In this document: positions 1 to 8,069 of the stretch, one piece after another
Position numbering within the stretch: the first letter of the stretch is position 1
Layout of the letters: each line of letters opens with the position of its first letter
DNA from: Scatosoma sp002474405
GTDB taxonomy: Bacteria; Bacillota; Clostridia; Christensenellales; Borkfalkiaceae
Assembly: GCA_937892545.1 (NCBI GenBank)
Contig: CALAFO010000030.1
Location: forward strand, 1-16,577
DNA: 16,577 bases
Direction: 5' to 3'
Made by a program: the position numbers and the translations under genes
The notes under the pieces: model-generated
What the model was told of the DNA's origin: nothing
Database searches by the model: none
The model's input: the letters and a program-made list of their open reading frames with translations, nothing else

Positions 1-1
1 T

Positions 2-76
2 ACCATGCTTTTGCATAACACGTATCTTGCCGCGAAGGAACAGAAAACGCGGCGGGAGAAGCGGACGGCGAAGTAA
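2..76 (+). other. Possible C-terminal tail of an upstream gene (uncertain)
   Basis: The frame beginning at base 2 is open to a TAA at 74-76 and would encode 24 residues ending in a very basic tail (KEQKTRREKRTAK). The frame starting at base 1 stops at once (TAA at 16-18, preceded by YHAFA), so the upstream gene could end there instead. In clostridial genomes the gene before ispA is usually xseB, but neither tail is recognisable as XseB. The sequence before the window is needed to decide. Confidence 0.2.
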
Positions 77-89
77 CGTATCTTCGCGG

Positions 90-113
90 GCGTTCCGCTT
101 TGCGGCGGAACGC
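90..113 (+). repeat. Perfect inverted repeat / hairpin just upstream of ispA
   Basis: GCGTTCCGC (90-98) and GCGGAACGC (105-113) are exact reverse complements separated by a 6-nt loop. The likely ispA Shine-Dalgarno (AAAGGGA, 114-120) begins right after the 3' arm. No run of T follows, so this is not an intrinsic terminator. It could be an mRNA-stabilising or processing hairpin between cistrons. Confidence 0.6.
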
Positions 114-131
114 AAAGGGAAAGCAAAAACA

Positions 132-1007
132 ATGTTTAACGAAAAGTACAATTTTTATTTAAAGACCTTCAACGATTATGCTGCGGGATATTTTTCGAAA
201 CTGAAAACGACGCCCGCGCTTTTAAAAGAAAGTATGGAATACAGCTTTTCAAGCGGCGGAAAGCGGATTCGACCCGTTCTGACTCTGGCTGTGGCGGACA
301 CGCTGGGCGTGAATCGGGAAGAAGTGCTTCCGTTTGCGCTGGCAACGGAAATGGTTCATACGTATTCTTTGATTCACGACGATTTGCCGGCGATGGATAA
401 CGACGATTACCGTCGCGGAAAACTTTCGAATCATAAAAAATTCGGCGAAGGACACGCGATTCTCGCAGGGGACGCGTTGCTGAACACGGCGTATCTTCTG
501 TGTTTCGACATGTGTTTCAAAGGCGAAAAATACGTGCGCGCCGCGCATATTCTGTGCGAATACGCGGGCATCGACGGCATGCTGGCGGGGCAGTCGGCAG
601 ATTTGCTGAATGCCGAAAAGGACGCTCCGGCAGACGAAAAAACGCTGCGTTTCATCGACGAACACAAGACTGGAAAACTGGTGCTTGCTTCGATTCTGAC
701 TGCGTGCGTACTGGCGGACAATAAGAATTATTTCGAATTGGAACAGTTCGGGAAATATCTCGGCACGTTGTTCCAGATTACGGACGATATTCTGGACGAA
801 ACGGCGGATTTTTCCGCGCTGGGAAAAACGATAGGCAAAGACAAACTGGAAAACAAGCTGACGTTCGCTACGCTGTACGGCGTGGACGGCGCGAAAATTC
901 AGGCGGATATTTACGCTTCGGACGCGTACGCCGTTCTTGACGGAATCGACGGAGACACAAGCTTTTTGCGCGATCTGGTAACTTACGTGAGAAACCGCGA
1001 AAAATAA
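132..1007 (+). CDS. ispA: Farnesyl diphosphate synthase (short-chain polyprenyl synthase)
   Basis: The product makes farnesyl diphosphate from IPP and DMAPP/GPP, feeding undecaprenyl-phosphate and quinone synthesis in the cytoplasm. The 291-residue protein has SGGKRIRP at about 41-48 (diphosphate binding), the first Asp-rich motif DDLPAMD at 83-89 and the second, DDILD, at 218-222. The four-residue gap in the first motif and a Tyr five residues upstream (Y78) fit bacterial type II FPP synthases. The reading frame is open upstream to base 3, but those residues are Arg-rich and unlike the family. I therefore chose the ATG at 132, which follows AAAGGGA (114-120) and gives the usual family length. 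Next is dxs, an enzyme of the same pathway. GGPP synthase is the main alternative. Confidence 0.93.
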   Translation: MFNEKYNFYLKTFNDYAAGYFSKLKTTPALLKESMEYSFSSGGKRIRPVLTLAVADTLGVNREEVLPFALATEMVHTYSLIHDDLPAMDNDDYRRGKLSNHKKFGEGHAILAGDALLNTAYLLCFDMCFKGEKYVRAAHILCEYAGIDGMLAGQSADLLNAEKDAPADEKTLRFIDEHKTGKLVLASILTACVLADNKNYFELEQFGKYLGTLFQITDDILDETADFSALGKTIGKDKLENKLTFATLYGVDGAKIQADIYASDAYAVLDGIDGDTSFLRDLVTYVRNREK

Positions 1008-1084
1008 AGGCGATTTCTTCGGATAACAAGCTTTTTATACGGGAATTTCAGAAAAAATTACGCGCCGGAAAGGACGAAACAGCC

Positions 1085-2956
1085 GTGGAAAAAAACAGAA
1101 CGTTGCGGGATATTACGCCCGCGGACATAAGAAAAATGACAAACGACGAACTCAACGTGTTATGCGATGAGCTTCGTTCATTTATCTATGAAAAAGTTTC
1201 CGAATGCGGCGGGCACCTTGCTTCGAATCTCGGCGCGATAGAAGCAACCGTTGCGCTGTGCAACGTATTCGATTTCACGAAAGACAAGATTATTTTCGAC
1301 GTAGGGCATCAGTGTTACGCCTATAAGGCGCTTACCGGGCGGGCGGCGCAATTCGATACGCTGCGGAAAGAAGGCGGAATTTCAGGCTTTCCCAAGCGTA
1401 CGGAAAGTCCGTTCGACTTTTACGATACCGGGCACGCCGGAACGTCCGTTTCCGCGGCGATAGGTATCGCGAAAGCGCGCGATCTGAAAAAAGAGGATTT
1501 TTCCGTCATCGCGTTTATCGGCGACGGCTCGTTCAATAACGGGCTGATTTATGAGGCGCTCAACTCTCTGAAAATCCTGAATACAAAAATTCTGATTGTC
1601 CTGAACGATAACGGCATGTCTATTTCTCCCACGGTGGGCGGCATGCACGAAATTCTGAACGATATCCGTGCCGCGGAGGACGTGTGCGCCTGCGGCAACG
1701 AACAGCGGGACGGCGGAGAAAAAACGGACGAATCGTACGTTGAGACGATAAAAAAACGGGAATCGGGCATACGTTTTCTGGAAAGCTTCAATCTTACTTA
1801 CCTCGGCGTTACGGACGGCAACGAAGTGGACGAAATGACGGCGGCTTTGAAAAAAGCAAAGAAACTGCTGAAAGAAAAATCGGTGCTTCTGCATATCGTA
1901 ACCAAAAAAGGAAAGGGGTACGGATTCTGCGAAGAACATCCCGCCGTAACGCACGGGATTCCGCCCGTCGGAGCAAAAAAAGAACGGGAATATTCCGCGA
2001 TTTTAGGCGAAACTTTAAGTCGGCTTGCGGCGAAAAACAATCGGATTGTCGCCGTAACCGCCGCGATGACGGACGCGCTGGGGCTGCGCGGATTTTTCGA
2101 AGCCTATCCCGAACGGGCGTTTGACGTGAGTATCTGCGAAGAAAACGCCGCCGTGTTGTGCGCGGCGATGGCTACGGAAGGAATGAAGCCGTATTACGCG
2201 ATATATTCCACGTTTTTGCAGCGGGCGTACGACGAAATTATTCACGACGTCTGCGCGCAGGATCTCCCGGTTACTTTCTGTATCGACCGCGCGGGCATTT
2301 CCGGGGCGGACGGAGAAACGCATCAGGGTGTTTTTGATATTTCTTATCTTTCCATGATTCCGAATCTGACGATTGCCGCACCGAAAGATACGGAGGAATT
2401 TGCAAGATTTCTCCGCTGGAGCGAAAAATTTCAGCATCCGCTGGCGATTCGTTATCCGCGCAGCGGAAAAGTGGTATTTTCGCACAGATTGCCGAAAAGA
2501 CAACCGCTTACGCAGCGTTCCGGAAAAATCGTCGTCGGAACGTGGGAATACCTTTGCAAATCGGACGAAAGTAAAGTTACGATTATCGCCGCCGGGGAAA
2601 GATGCCTGATTATCGCCCTGAAAGCAGTGCGGGCGATGGAAGAAAAGGGAATCAAGGGAAAAATCGACGTGATAAACGGCAGATTTATCAAGCCGCTCGA
2701 TAAAAAAATGCTGTCCGCTTTGCGCGGAAACGTGATTACCATAGAAGACAACGTTCTGGCGGGCGGATTCGGCGAAGCGGTGGAACACGAACTTGTAACG
2801 GAGGACGAAAACAAAGCGCCGGGACAACGCAGAACCTTCCGTGCGTTTGCGTATAAAGATTGTTTTATTCAGCAGGGCAGCGTGGCTTCTCTGCAAAAAC
2901 AATACGGCGTTTCCTGCGAAGAAATACAAGATTATATCGAAAATCTGTTGAAATGA
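1085..2956 (+). CDS. dxs: 1-deoxy-D-xylulose-5-phosphate synthase (divergent)
   Basis: This thiamine-diphosphate enzyme condenses pyruvate with glyceraldehyde 3-phosphate, the first step of the MEP isoprenoid pathway. It has 623 residues, a normal length for the family. Visible motifs are GGHLASNLG (42-50), VGHQ (73-76), a TPP/Mg motif with GDG at 146-148 and NDN at 174-176, THG at 289-291, catalytic Glu E352 in ICEENA, and DRAGISGADGETHQG (401-415). The start is GTG with AAAGGA at about 1068-1073. Several usually conserved positions differ: the stretch after GDG reads SFNNGLIYEALN, the His of the IAEQHA motif is Asn, and the DGH motif around 244-246 reads DGN. The core catalytic residues remain, so I expect activity. 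It lies 77 bp after ispA. Confidence 0.93.
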   Translation: MEKNRTLRDITPADIRKMTNDELNVLCDELRSFIYEKVSECGGHLASNLGAIEATVALCNVFDFTKDKIIFDVGHQCYAYKALTGRAAQFDTLRKEGGISGFPKRTESPFDFYDTGHAGTSVSAAIGIAKARDLKKEDFSVIAFIGDGSFNNGLIYEALNSLKILNTKILIVLNDNGMSISPTVGGMHEILNDIRAAEDVCACGNEQRDGGEKTDESYVETIKKRESGIRFLESFNLTYLGVTDGNEVDEMTAALKKAKKLLKEKSVLLHIVTKKGKGYGFCEEHPAVTHGIPPVGAKKEREYSAILGETLSRLAAKNNRIVAVTAAMTDALGLRGFFEAYPERAFDVSICEENAAVLCAAMATEGMKPYYAIYSTFLQRAYDEIIHDVCAQDLPVTFCIDRAGISGADGETHQGVFDISYLSMIPNLTIAAPKDTEEFARFLRWSEKFQHPLAIRYPRSGKVVFSHRLPKRQPLTQRSGKIVVGTWEYLCKSDESKVTIIAAGERCLIIALKAVRAMEEKGIKGKIDVINGRFIKPLDKKMLSALRGNVITIEDNVLAGGFGEAVEHELVTEDENKAPGQRRTFRAFAYKDCFIQQGSVASLQKQYGVSCEEIQDYIENLLK

Positions 2957-3019
2957 CGCTAATACTATGCCACGCATAATAATTATGTCGGGCAGAATAC
3001 TTAAAGGAGAACCCCCGGA

Positions 3020-3826
3020 ATGAGGGCAGATAAATACTTTGCCGGAAAATTCGGCTCGCGAACGAAAGCAGCCGAAGAACTGACGGCGGGAAGAATTTTA
3101 AAAAACGGAAAAGTGCTGTTGCCGAAAGACGAAGTATCGGACGGCGACGAATTTACGTTTTTGCCTGCTGCCGAACGATTCGTTTCGGGCGGAGGGTACA
3201 AGCTTTCCGCGGCGCTGAAAGCATTCTCGTTCGATTGCGCGGGAAAAACGTTTGCGGACATCGGCGCGAGTACGGGCGGTTTTACCGATTGTCTGTTGCA
3301 GAACGGGGCAAAAAAAGTATTTGCCGTAGACGTGGGCGAAAGCCTTCTGGACGAGACGCTGAAAAACGATGCCCGCGTGATCGCGATGGAAAACGTGAAC
3401 GCGAGATATCTGCAAGCAAGCGATTTTCCGTGCGGATTGGACGGAATCGTCGCCGACGTATCGTTTATCTCGCTGAAACATATTTTTCCCGTGATTTCGG
3501 CAATATTGCAAGACGGAAAAGACGCGTTCACGCTGATTAAACCGCAATTCGAATGTGAAAAACAGGGCATCGGAAAAAGCGGCATCGTCAAAAAAACGGA
3601 GCATAAAAAAATCGTTAAAAAAGTGCTGGTTTACGCGGCGGAAAGCGGACTCGAACCGCAGGAAATCACAAACGCACCGATTAAAAAAGGCAAAAACATC
3701 GAATACGTGCTGCATCTGAAAAAGAACGGCGCAGCCGACTTGCAAAACGCAATTTCAAAGGCGCGCAACGAGCGGATTTTAAACGAAATCGACCGCATTT
3801 TAAAAGCGGATACGGAAAATAAATAA
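3020..3826 (+). CDS. tlyA: TlyA-family 2'-O rRNA methyltransferase (S4 + FtsJ-like)
   Basis: This is an SAM-dependent ribose methyltransferase of the TlyA/YqxC family; characterised members modify 16S and/or 23S rRNA. The 268 residues comprise an N-terminal S4 RNA-binding domain (about 1-60) and a Rossmann methyltransferase domain with DIGASTGGFTD (80-90), VDVG (103-106), DVSFIS (146-151) and LIKPQFE (172-178). The FtsJ-like catalytic set is visible as K61, D146, K174 and E227. The usual VSRGGxKL motif reads VSGGGYKL, an Arg-to-Gly change that leaves the catalytic Lys. The start ATG is preceded by AAAGGAG at 3003-3009. The gene sits between dxs and nadK, its normal clostridial neighbourhood. 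Older 'haemolysin' naming for the family is not meaningful here. Confidence 0.92.
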   Translation: MRADKYFAGKFGSRTKAAEELTAGRILKNGKVLLPKDEVSDGDEFTFLPAAERFVSGGGYKLSAALKAFSFDCAGKTFADIGASTGGFTDCLLQNGAKKVFAVDVGESLLDETLKNDARVIAMENVNARYLQASDFPCGLDGIVADVSFISLKHIFPVISAILQDGKDAFTLIKPQFECEKQGIGKSGIVKKTEHKKIVKKVLVYAAESGLEPQEITNAPIKKGKNIEYVLHLKKNGAADLQNAISKARNERILNEIDRILKADTENK

Positions 3827-3841
3827 AGCGAGGGAACGGCG

Positions 3842-4639
3842 TTGACAACGGGAATTTACGTAAATCCAAACCGAAAAGAAAACACGTTGCAGGCGGAAGA
3901 ACTGGCAGCGGCGCTTGTTTCGCGCGGATTCGGATGCCGTAAAGTTCTTCGTCTTTCCGAAAAAGAAACCGAAGGGCTCGACGTGCTTTTGGTGCTCGGC
4001 GGCGACGGCACGATTCTGCGTTGCGCGGAAATCTGTGCGCGGGCGGGCATAAAAATCGTGGGAATCAATTACGGAACGGTAGGATTTTTAGCGGAATTCG
4101 AAAAGGACGAACTCCCGTCCGTGCCCGATTTTCTTCTGAAACTCAATGAAGCAAAAGAGATAAAAAGAAACCTTTTGAAGGTTACATACAAAGAAAAAAC
4201 GTTTTATTGCCTGAACGAAGCGGCGCTCCGCCGCGATTATTCGCTGAAAAGCGGCGGCATTTTACAGACGGAAATTTTCGTAAACGGTTATCCGTTCGAC
4301 GAAATATCGGGCGACGGCGCGCTTGTGTGCACGCCCACGGGCTCCACAGCGTATTCGCTTTCCGCCGGCGGACCGATCATCGCTCCGCAGACGGCGGCGA
4401 TTCTGTTTACGCCGCTCTGCGCGTTTTCTCTTGCCGCCAGACCCGTGGTGTTCCCTGAAAACGACAAAATTACGCTTAAAATCACGCGCGGCGGGGCGTT
4501 TCTGCTCGCCGACGGCGTCATCGCGGCGCAAGCGGAAGAGGGCGACGAAATCACTGCGGAACGTTCGGATTTGTACGCGGTATTTCCCACGCGCGCGTTC
4601 GGCGGATTTTACGGGAAAGCAAGAAAAAAACTGAGCTGA
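3842..4639 (+). CDS. nadK: NAD kinase
   Basis: The product phosphorylates NAD to NADP in the cytoplasm. The 265-residue protein has the diagnostic GGDGTILR (53-60), INYGTVGFL (75-83), LNEAAL (124-129) and the GDGALVCTPTGSTAYSLSAGGP-type nucleotide-binding stretch at 157-178. The start is TTG at 3842, with GAGGGA at 3830-3835 six bases upstream. The family-typical N-terminal strand (GIYVNPN) begins only three residues in, so no later start fits. It follows tlyA by 15 bp and precedes argR, the standard clostridial order. Confidence 0.95.
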   Translation: MTTGIYVNPNRKENTLQAEELAAALVSRGFGCRKVLRLSEKETEGLDVLLVLGGDGTILRCAEICARAGIKIVGINYGTVGFLAEFEKDELPSVPDFLLKLNEAKEIKRNLLKVTYKEKTFYCLNEAALRRDYSLKSGGILQTEIFVNGYPFDEISGDGALVCTPTGSTAYSLSAGGPIIAPQTAAILFTPLCAFSLAARPVVFPENDKITLKITRGGAFLLADGVIAAQAEEGDEITAERSDLYAVFPTRAFGGFYGKARKKLS

Positions 4640-4680
4640 CAAGCCGAAAAAACGAAAAATAAAAAAGGAAGGACTCAAAA

Positions 4681-5133
4681 ATGTTAAAAACGGAACGGCA
4701 TAAAGAAATACTCCGCCTCATCGAAAGCAACGAAATCGAAACGCAGGAAGAGTTGTGCAAAGCGCTGAACGACGAAAACTACGTGGTAACGCAGGCAACC
4801 GTTTCCCGCGACATCCGCGATCTGCACCTTTTCAAAGTGGCTGGCGTAGAAAAAAAATATCGCTATGCCAGTCTGAACAAAAGCGAGGGCGAAGTATCCG
4901 AAAAGATGCGCAATCTTTTTAAAACGTGCGTTCTTGCGATAGAAGCCGCGCAGAATCTGATCGTGGTGAAAACCATGACGGGCAACGGAGCCAACGCGGG
5001 CGCCGTGGTAGATAAGTTCAATATGCAGGGCGTAGTCGGCTCGGTGGCGGGCGACGATACGCTTCTTATTGTCTGCCATGATAACGAAACGGCTGCCGCC
5101 GTGTGCGAAAGACTCTCCGGATTATTGAAATAA
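4681..5133 (+). CDS. argR: Arginine repressor ArgR/AhrC
   Basis: This is an arginine-responsive transcription factor that represses arginine synthesis and may activate catabolism. The 150-residue protein shows an N-terminal winged helix (about 1-65), with the recognition region QATVSRDIRDL at 38-48. The C-terminal trimerisation/arginine-binding domain ends in the hallmark GSVAGDDTLL (120-129), where the paired Asp (D125, D126) contact arginine in characterised homologues. A strong AAGGAAGGA (4665-4673) lies 7 bases before the ATG. argR before recN is conserved in many Firmicutes without arginine genes nearby, so the regulator acts in trans. I did not find a convincing ARG box in this window. 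Confidence 0.95.
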   Translation: MLKTERHKEILRLIESNEIETQEELCKALNDENYVVTQATVSRDIRDLHLFKVAGVEKKYRYASLNKSEGEVSEKMRNLFKTCVLAIEAAQNLIVVKTMTGNGANAGAVVDKFNMQGVVGSVAGDDTLLIVCHDNETAAAVCERLSGLLK

Positions 5134-5150
5134 CAAAGGAAAAGCTTGCG

Positions 5151-6851
5151 ATGCTTGCAAAACTCACCATTAAAAACGTCGCTTTGATAGAAAGCGCGGA
5201 AATCGAATTTTCGGAAGGGCTCAACGTTCTTTCGGGAGAAACGGGCGCGGGCAAATCCGTGATTCTCGATTCGCTGAATTTCGTTCTGGGCGCGAAAGCG
5301 GACAGAACGATGATTCGTTACGGCGAAAGCGAATGTTTCGTGAAAGCGGAATTTCTGCTGAACGAAACGGACGAAGCCGTGCGCGAACTTGCGGAAATGG
5401 ACATTGAAAGCGACGGCGAAATCATCATCTCGCGCAGATTTTCGGAAAGCGGGAAAAATTCGATTAAAATAAACGGCTCGACGGCAACGGCGGCGATGCT
5501 GAAAAAAATCACGGCGAAACTGGTGGACGTGCACGGACAAAGCGAACATTTTTATCTTTTATCCGAGGCAAATCAGTTAAAGACGCTCGACGGCGTATGC
5601 GGCGCTCCGCTTGCGGCGGAAAAGCTTGTTCTGCACGAACTTTTAAACGCGTACAAGACGAAAAAGCACGAACTTACGCTTCTCGGCGGCAACGAGGAAG
5701 AGCGCGAACGCCGGATGGAAATCCTGCGCTTTGCCGTCGACGAAATCAGGGGCGCCGACTGGAAAGAGGGAGAAGAAGAGGAATTGTTGCAAAAGCGGAC
5801 GAAAATCAATAACCTCGAAAAAATTCTTTCCTCCGTAAAAGAGGCGCTGGAATATATTTCCGCCGACGGAGGCGCCTGCGACGCCTTGCGCGGCGCGCGG
5901 CGCGCGCTGAACGCGGTGTCGGGACTGGATAAAGAATACGAAAAGCTTACGGATACACTCGGAAACATCGCCGAAGAAGCGGAGGACGCGTCGTCGGCGC
6001 TTTCCGAAATCGCCGACGGGCTGTATTTCGACGAAAACGAAGCGACCTATGTAGAAAACCGACTGGACGAACTGCGCGCCCTGCAACGGAAATACGGGGT
6101 AAAAACGCAGGAAGAAATCGTTGCGTTGCTTTCGGAAAAAGAGCGGGAATACGACGCGCTGGCAAACAGCGCCGAGCGTTCGGAAAAGTTGCAGAAAGAA
6201 ATTTCCGCGCTGTTGAAAAAAATTCTGGAAAACTGCAGAAAACTTACCGTCATCCGTAAAAAAACGGCGGAAAAATTCTGCGCGGGCGTGTGCGACGAGC
6301 TGAAAACGCTGAATATTCCGCACGCGCAATTCTCTGCGGCGTTCCGCGAATACGCCGACGAAGAAGCGGCAAACGCGGGGGAAAACGGACTGGATTCGAT
6401 TTCGTTCATGTTTTCCGCAAACGCGGGCGAACCGCAGAAACCGCTCGGAAAAATCATCAGCGGCGGCGAAATGAGCCGTCTGATGCTGGCGATGAAAACA
6501 AGGCTTTCCGATACCAACGGCATTTCCACGTACGTTTTCGACGAAATCGACGCGGGAATCAGCGGAAAGACGGCAAAAGTCGTCGGGGAAAAATTTGCGA
6601 AAATCGCAAAAACAACGCAGATTATCGCGGTTTCGCACCTCGCGCAGATTGCGTGTATGAGCGACGGCGAATTTCTGATTGAAAAGAAAGAAGAAAACGG
6701 AAAAACGCGTACGTTCATCCGCGCGCTTTCCGCCGAAGAACAAAAAGAAGAAATCGTGCGCTTGCTCGGCGGCGAGCAGGGCGAACAGGCGGCATATCTG
6801 CATGCGGAAGAACTGTTGCAGCGCGCGAGGGAATTCAAAGCGGCGTTATAA
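5151..6851 (+). CDS. recN: DNA repair ATPase RecN (SMC-like)
   Basis: RecN is a cytoplasmic SMC-type ATPase recruited to double-strand breaks. The 566-residue product has a Walker A GETGAGKS (29-36) in the N-terminal half, long charged coiled-coil segments (roughly 160-385), the ABC signature ISGGE (436-440) and a Walker B YVFDEID (461-467) in the C-terminal half. The length matches the family. I chose ATG 5151 (MLAKLTIKNVALI, the usual RecN start), which has AAAGGA at 5135-5140. A longer frame runs back into argR, but those residues are not RecN-like. The gene begins 17 bp after argR. No LexA-like box is seen upstream. Confidence 0.95.
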   Translation: MLAKLTIKNVALIESAEIEFSEGLNVLSGETGAGKSVILDSLNFVLGAKADRTMIRYGESECFVKAEFLLNETDEAVRELAEMDIESDGEIIISRRFSESGKNSIKINGSTATAAMLKKITAKLVDVHGQSEHFYLLSEANQLKTLDGVCGAPLAAEKLVLHELLNAYKTKKHELTLLGGNEEERERRMEILRFAVDEIRGADWKEGEEEELLQKRTKINNLEKILSSVKEALEYISADGGACDALRGARRALNAVSGLDKEYEKLTDTLGNIAEEAEDASSALSEIADGLYFDENEATYVENRLDELRALQRKYGVKTQEEIVALLSEKEREYDALANSAERSEKLQKEISALLKKILENCRKLTVIRKKTAEKFCAGVCDELKTLNIPHAQFSAAFREYADEEAANAGENGLDSISFMFSANAGEPQKPLGKIISGGEMSRLMLAMKTRLSDTNGISTYVFDEIDAGISGKTAKVVGEKFAKIAKTTQIIAVSHLAQIACMSDGEFLIEKKEENGKTRTFIRALSAEEQKEEIVRLLGGEQGEQAAYLHAEELLQRAREFKAAL

Positions 6852-6875
6852 GCCGGTACGATTCGGCTGCGAATA

Positions 6876-6905
6876 TGAATAAAAGCCCGTCGGTTGCTCA
6901 TCCTA
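6876..6905 (+). promoter_or_regulatory. Sigma-G-type promoter for spoIVB
   Basis: TGAATA (6876-6881) and CATCCTA (6899-6905) are separated by exactly 17 bases. This agrees with the published sigma-G pattern TGAATA / CATnnTA at 17-18 bp in all -35 positions and in every fixed -10 position. It sits between recN and spoIVB and would start transcription near 6912, about 48 bases before the spoIVB ATG. In Bacillus subtilis spoIVB is transcribed in the forespore by sigma-F and sigma-G, so the location fits the biology. Confidence 0.75.
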
Positions 6906-6932
6906 ACGGTAAGTCGGAGAACGGAAGGCGCG

Positions 6933-6954
6933 CCTTCGCTTCGGCAAGCGGAGG
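6933..6954 (+). promoter_or_regulatory. Leader hairpin covering the spoIVB Shine-Dalgarno
   Basis: CCTTCGCTT (6933-6941) pairs with AAGCGGAGG (6946-6954) across a CGGC loop, giving nine pairs including one G-U. The 3' arm contains the GGAGG (6950-6954) that serves the ATG at 6960. An alternative weaker hairpin, GAAGG/CCTTC (6924-6928 with 6933-6937), uses part of the 5' arm and would free the Shine-Dalgarno. Function as a translational switch is inference. Confidence 0.5.
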
Positions 6955-6959
6955 GAAGC

Positions 6960-8003
6960 ATGGGCAATCGGAAAAGTTGGAAAAGCGGTATAATTGCGGC
7001 ATGTCTTGCCGTGAGTATACCGTTTTTTGTCGGCGGCACGCCCGGAATCGGTTCGGCAAAGGCGGAAAACGGCGATTATACGCACAAAGAAGTGTATATA
7101 GGCGGCATGCCGGCGGGGTTTACGCTGGGCATCGGCGGCGCGCAGGTCATCGGGCTTTCTCAGGTAATGGGCGAGGGCGGCTGCTTTTCTCCGGCGGCGA
7201 AAGCGGGGCTGAAAACGGGCGATATTATCGAAAAGGCTGCGGGAATCCGCGTGCGGAACACGGCGCAATTAAACGAAGCTATCGGGCGCAGCGGCGGAAA
7301 ACAAACGCTGCTGGAAGTGAGAAGAAACGGGGAAACCGCCGAAGTATCGGTTGTGCCCGTAAAAGACGCGATTACGGGGAAATATAAAATAGGAATTCTT
7401 GCACGGGACAGCGTTTCCGGTATCGGCACGGTAACGTATATCGAAAAAGTCTCCGGACGTTTCGGTTCGCTGGGGCATCCCGTGGCGGCGGAAGGCGGAA
7501 CGGAATTCACGGGCGGCGAAATCTGCTCATGCTGCATCGTAGGCGTCAAAAAAGGAATACGGGGCAAGGCGGGGGAACTGCGCGGCACGTTTTTAAGTTC
7601 CGAACGGTTCGGCTGCGGCGATAAAGTAACCGATTGCGGTATTTTCGGCACGGTAGACGAAACATATTCTCTGAAAGGAAACCTCACGGCATACACCGCC
7701 GCGGCGGACGAAGTTACGATCGGCGACGCCTGTATTTATTCCACGATCGACGGGGAAACGCCGAAAAAATACGCAATCGACGTGGTGAAAGTAGATAAAA
7801 ACAACCGCGGAAACAAAAATTTCGTGATTAAAATCACCGACCCGGAGCTGCTTGAAAAAACGGGAGGAATCGTACAGGGAATGAGCGGCAGCCCGATTTT
7901 ACAGAACGGAAAACTCATCGGCGCGGTAACGCACGTTTTTCTGAACGATCCCGCGCGCGGTTACGGCGTAGCGATAGAAACCATGATGAAAAGCGCCGGA
8001 TAA
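6960..8003 (+). CDS. spoIVB: SpoIVB sporulation serine protease (peptidase S55)
   Basis: SpoIVB is secreted from the forespore into the intermembrane space, where it triggers the SpoIVFB/pro-sigma-K checkpoint in Bacillus. The 347-residue protein has an N-terminal membrane/signal segment (about 9-27), a PDZ domain (about 45-130) and an S55 protease domain. That domain has the catalytic His in SLGHP (H173), Ser in GGIVQGMSGSP (S309) and a likely Asp at D294, 15 residues before the Ser as in the family. The ATG at 6960 is preceded by GGAGGG (6950-6955); upstream in-frame codons give no plausible signal peptide. It is somewhat shorter than the Bacillus protein (about 425) and unusually rich in cysteines (C189, C191 and C192 among others). 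It has its own sigma-G-like promoter, and a terminator follows directly. Confidence 0.95.
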   Translation: MGNRKSWKSGIIAACLAVSIPFFVGGTPGIGSAKAENGDYTHKEVYIGGMPAGFTLGIGGAQVIGLSQVMGEGGCFSPAAKAGLKTGDIIEKAAGIRVRNTAQLNEAIGRSGGKQTLLEVRRNGETAEVSVVPVKDAITGKYKIGILARDSVSGIGTVTYIEKVSGRFGSLGHPVAAEGGTEFTGGEICSCCIVGVKKGIRGKAGELRGTFLSSERFGCGDKVTDCGIFGTVDETYSLKGNLTAYTAAADEVTIGDACIYSTIDGETPKKYAIDVVKVDKNNRGNKNFVIKITDPELLEKTGGIVQGMSGSPILQNGKLIGAVTHVFLNDPARGYGVAIETMMKSAG

Positions 8004-8007
8004 CGCG

Positions 8008-8033
8008 AAAAATCGGCATTTTTGCCGATTTTT
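8008..8033 (+). terminator. Intrinsic terminator after spoIVB
   Basis: AAAAATCGGCA (8008-8018) and TGCCGATTTTT (8023-8033) form an 11-bp perfect stem with a TTTT loop, and the T-rich arm provides the U tract. It begins 5 bases after the spoIVB stop and separates spoIVB from the next gene. Confidence 0.88.
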
Positions 8034-8034
8034 A

Positions 8035-8063
8035 TCATATTTTACGAAAGAGCGGCATATATA
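8035..8063 (+). promoter_or_regulatory. Possible sigma-E-type promoter for the SpoIIM-like gene
   Basis: TCATATT (8035-8041) fits the sigma-E -35 pattern KMATATT. After a 14-base spacer, CATATATA (8056-8063) matches six of the eight positions of CATACAnT. spoIIM is sigma-E dependent in Bacillus subtilis. The predicted start of transcription falls at about 8070, on or next to the start codon, so the call is tentative. Confidence 0.4.
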
Positions 8064-8069
8064 GAAAAT

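Noticed and set aside
27..131. N-terminal extension of the ispA frame from a TTG at 27
   Set aside because: The extra 35 residues are Arg/Ser-rich and unlike FPP synthases. They run through a hairpin, and the ATG at 132 has a ribosome site and gives the normal length.
5103..5150. Longer recN starting inside argR
   Set aside because: The extra residues are not RecN-like, and ATG 5151 has AAAGGA at suitable distance and the typical N-terminus.
6851..6868. Hairpin AGCCG/CGGCT at the recN stop as a terminator
   Set aside because: Only five pairs and no run of T follows.
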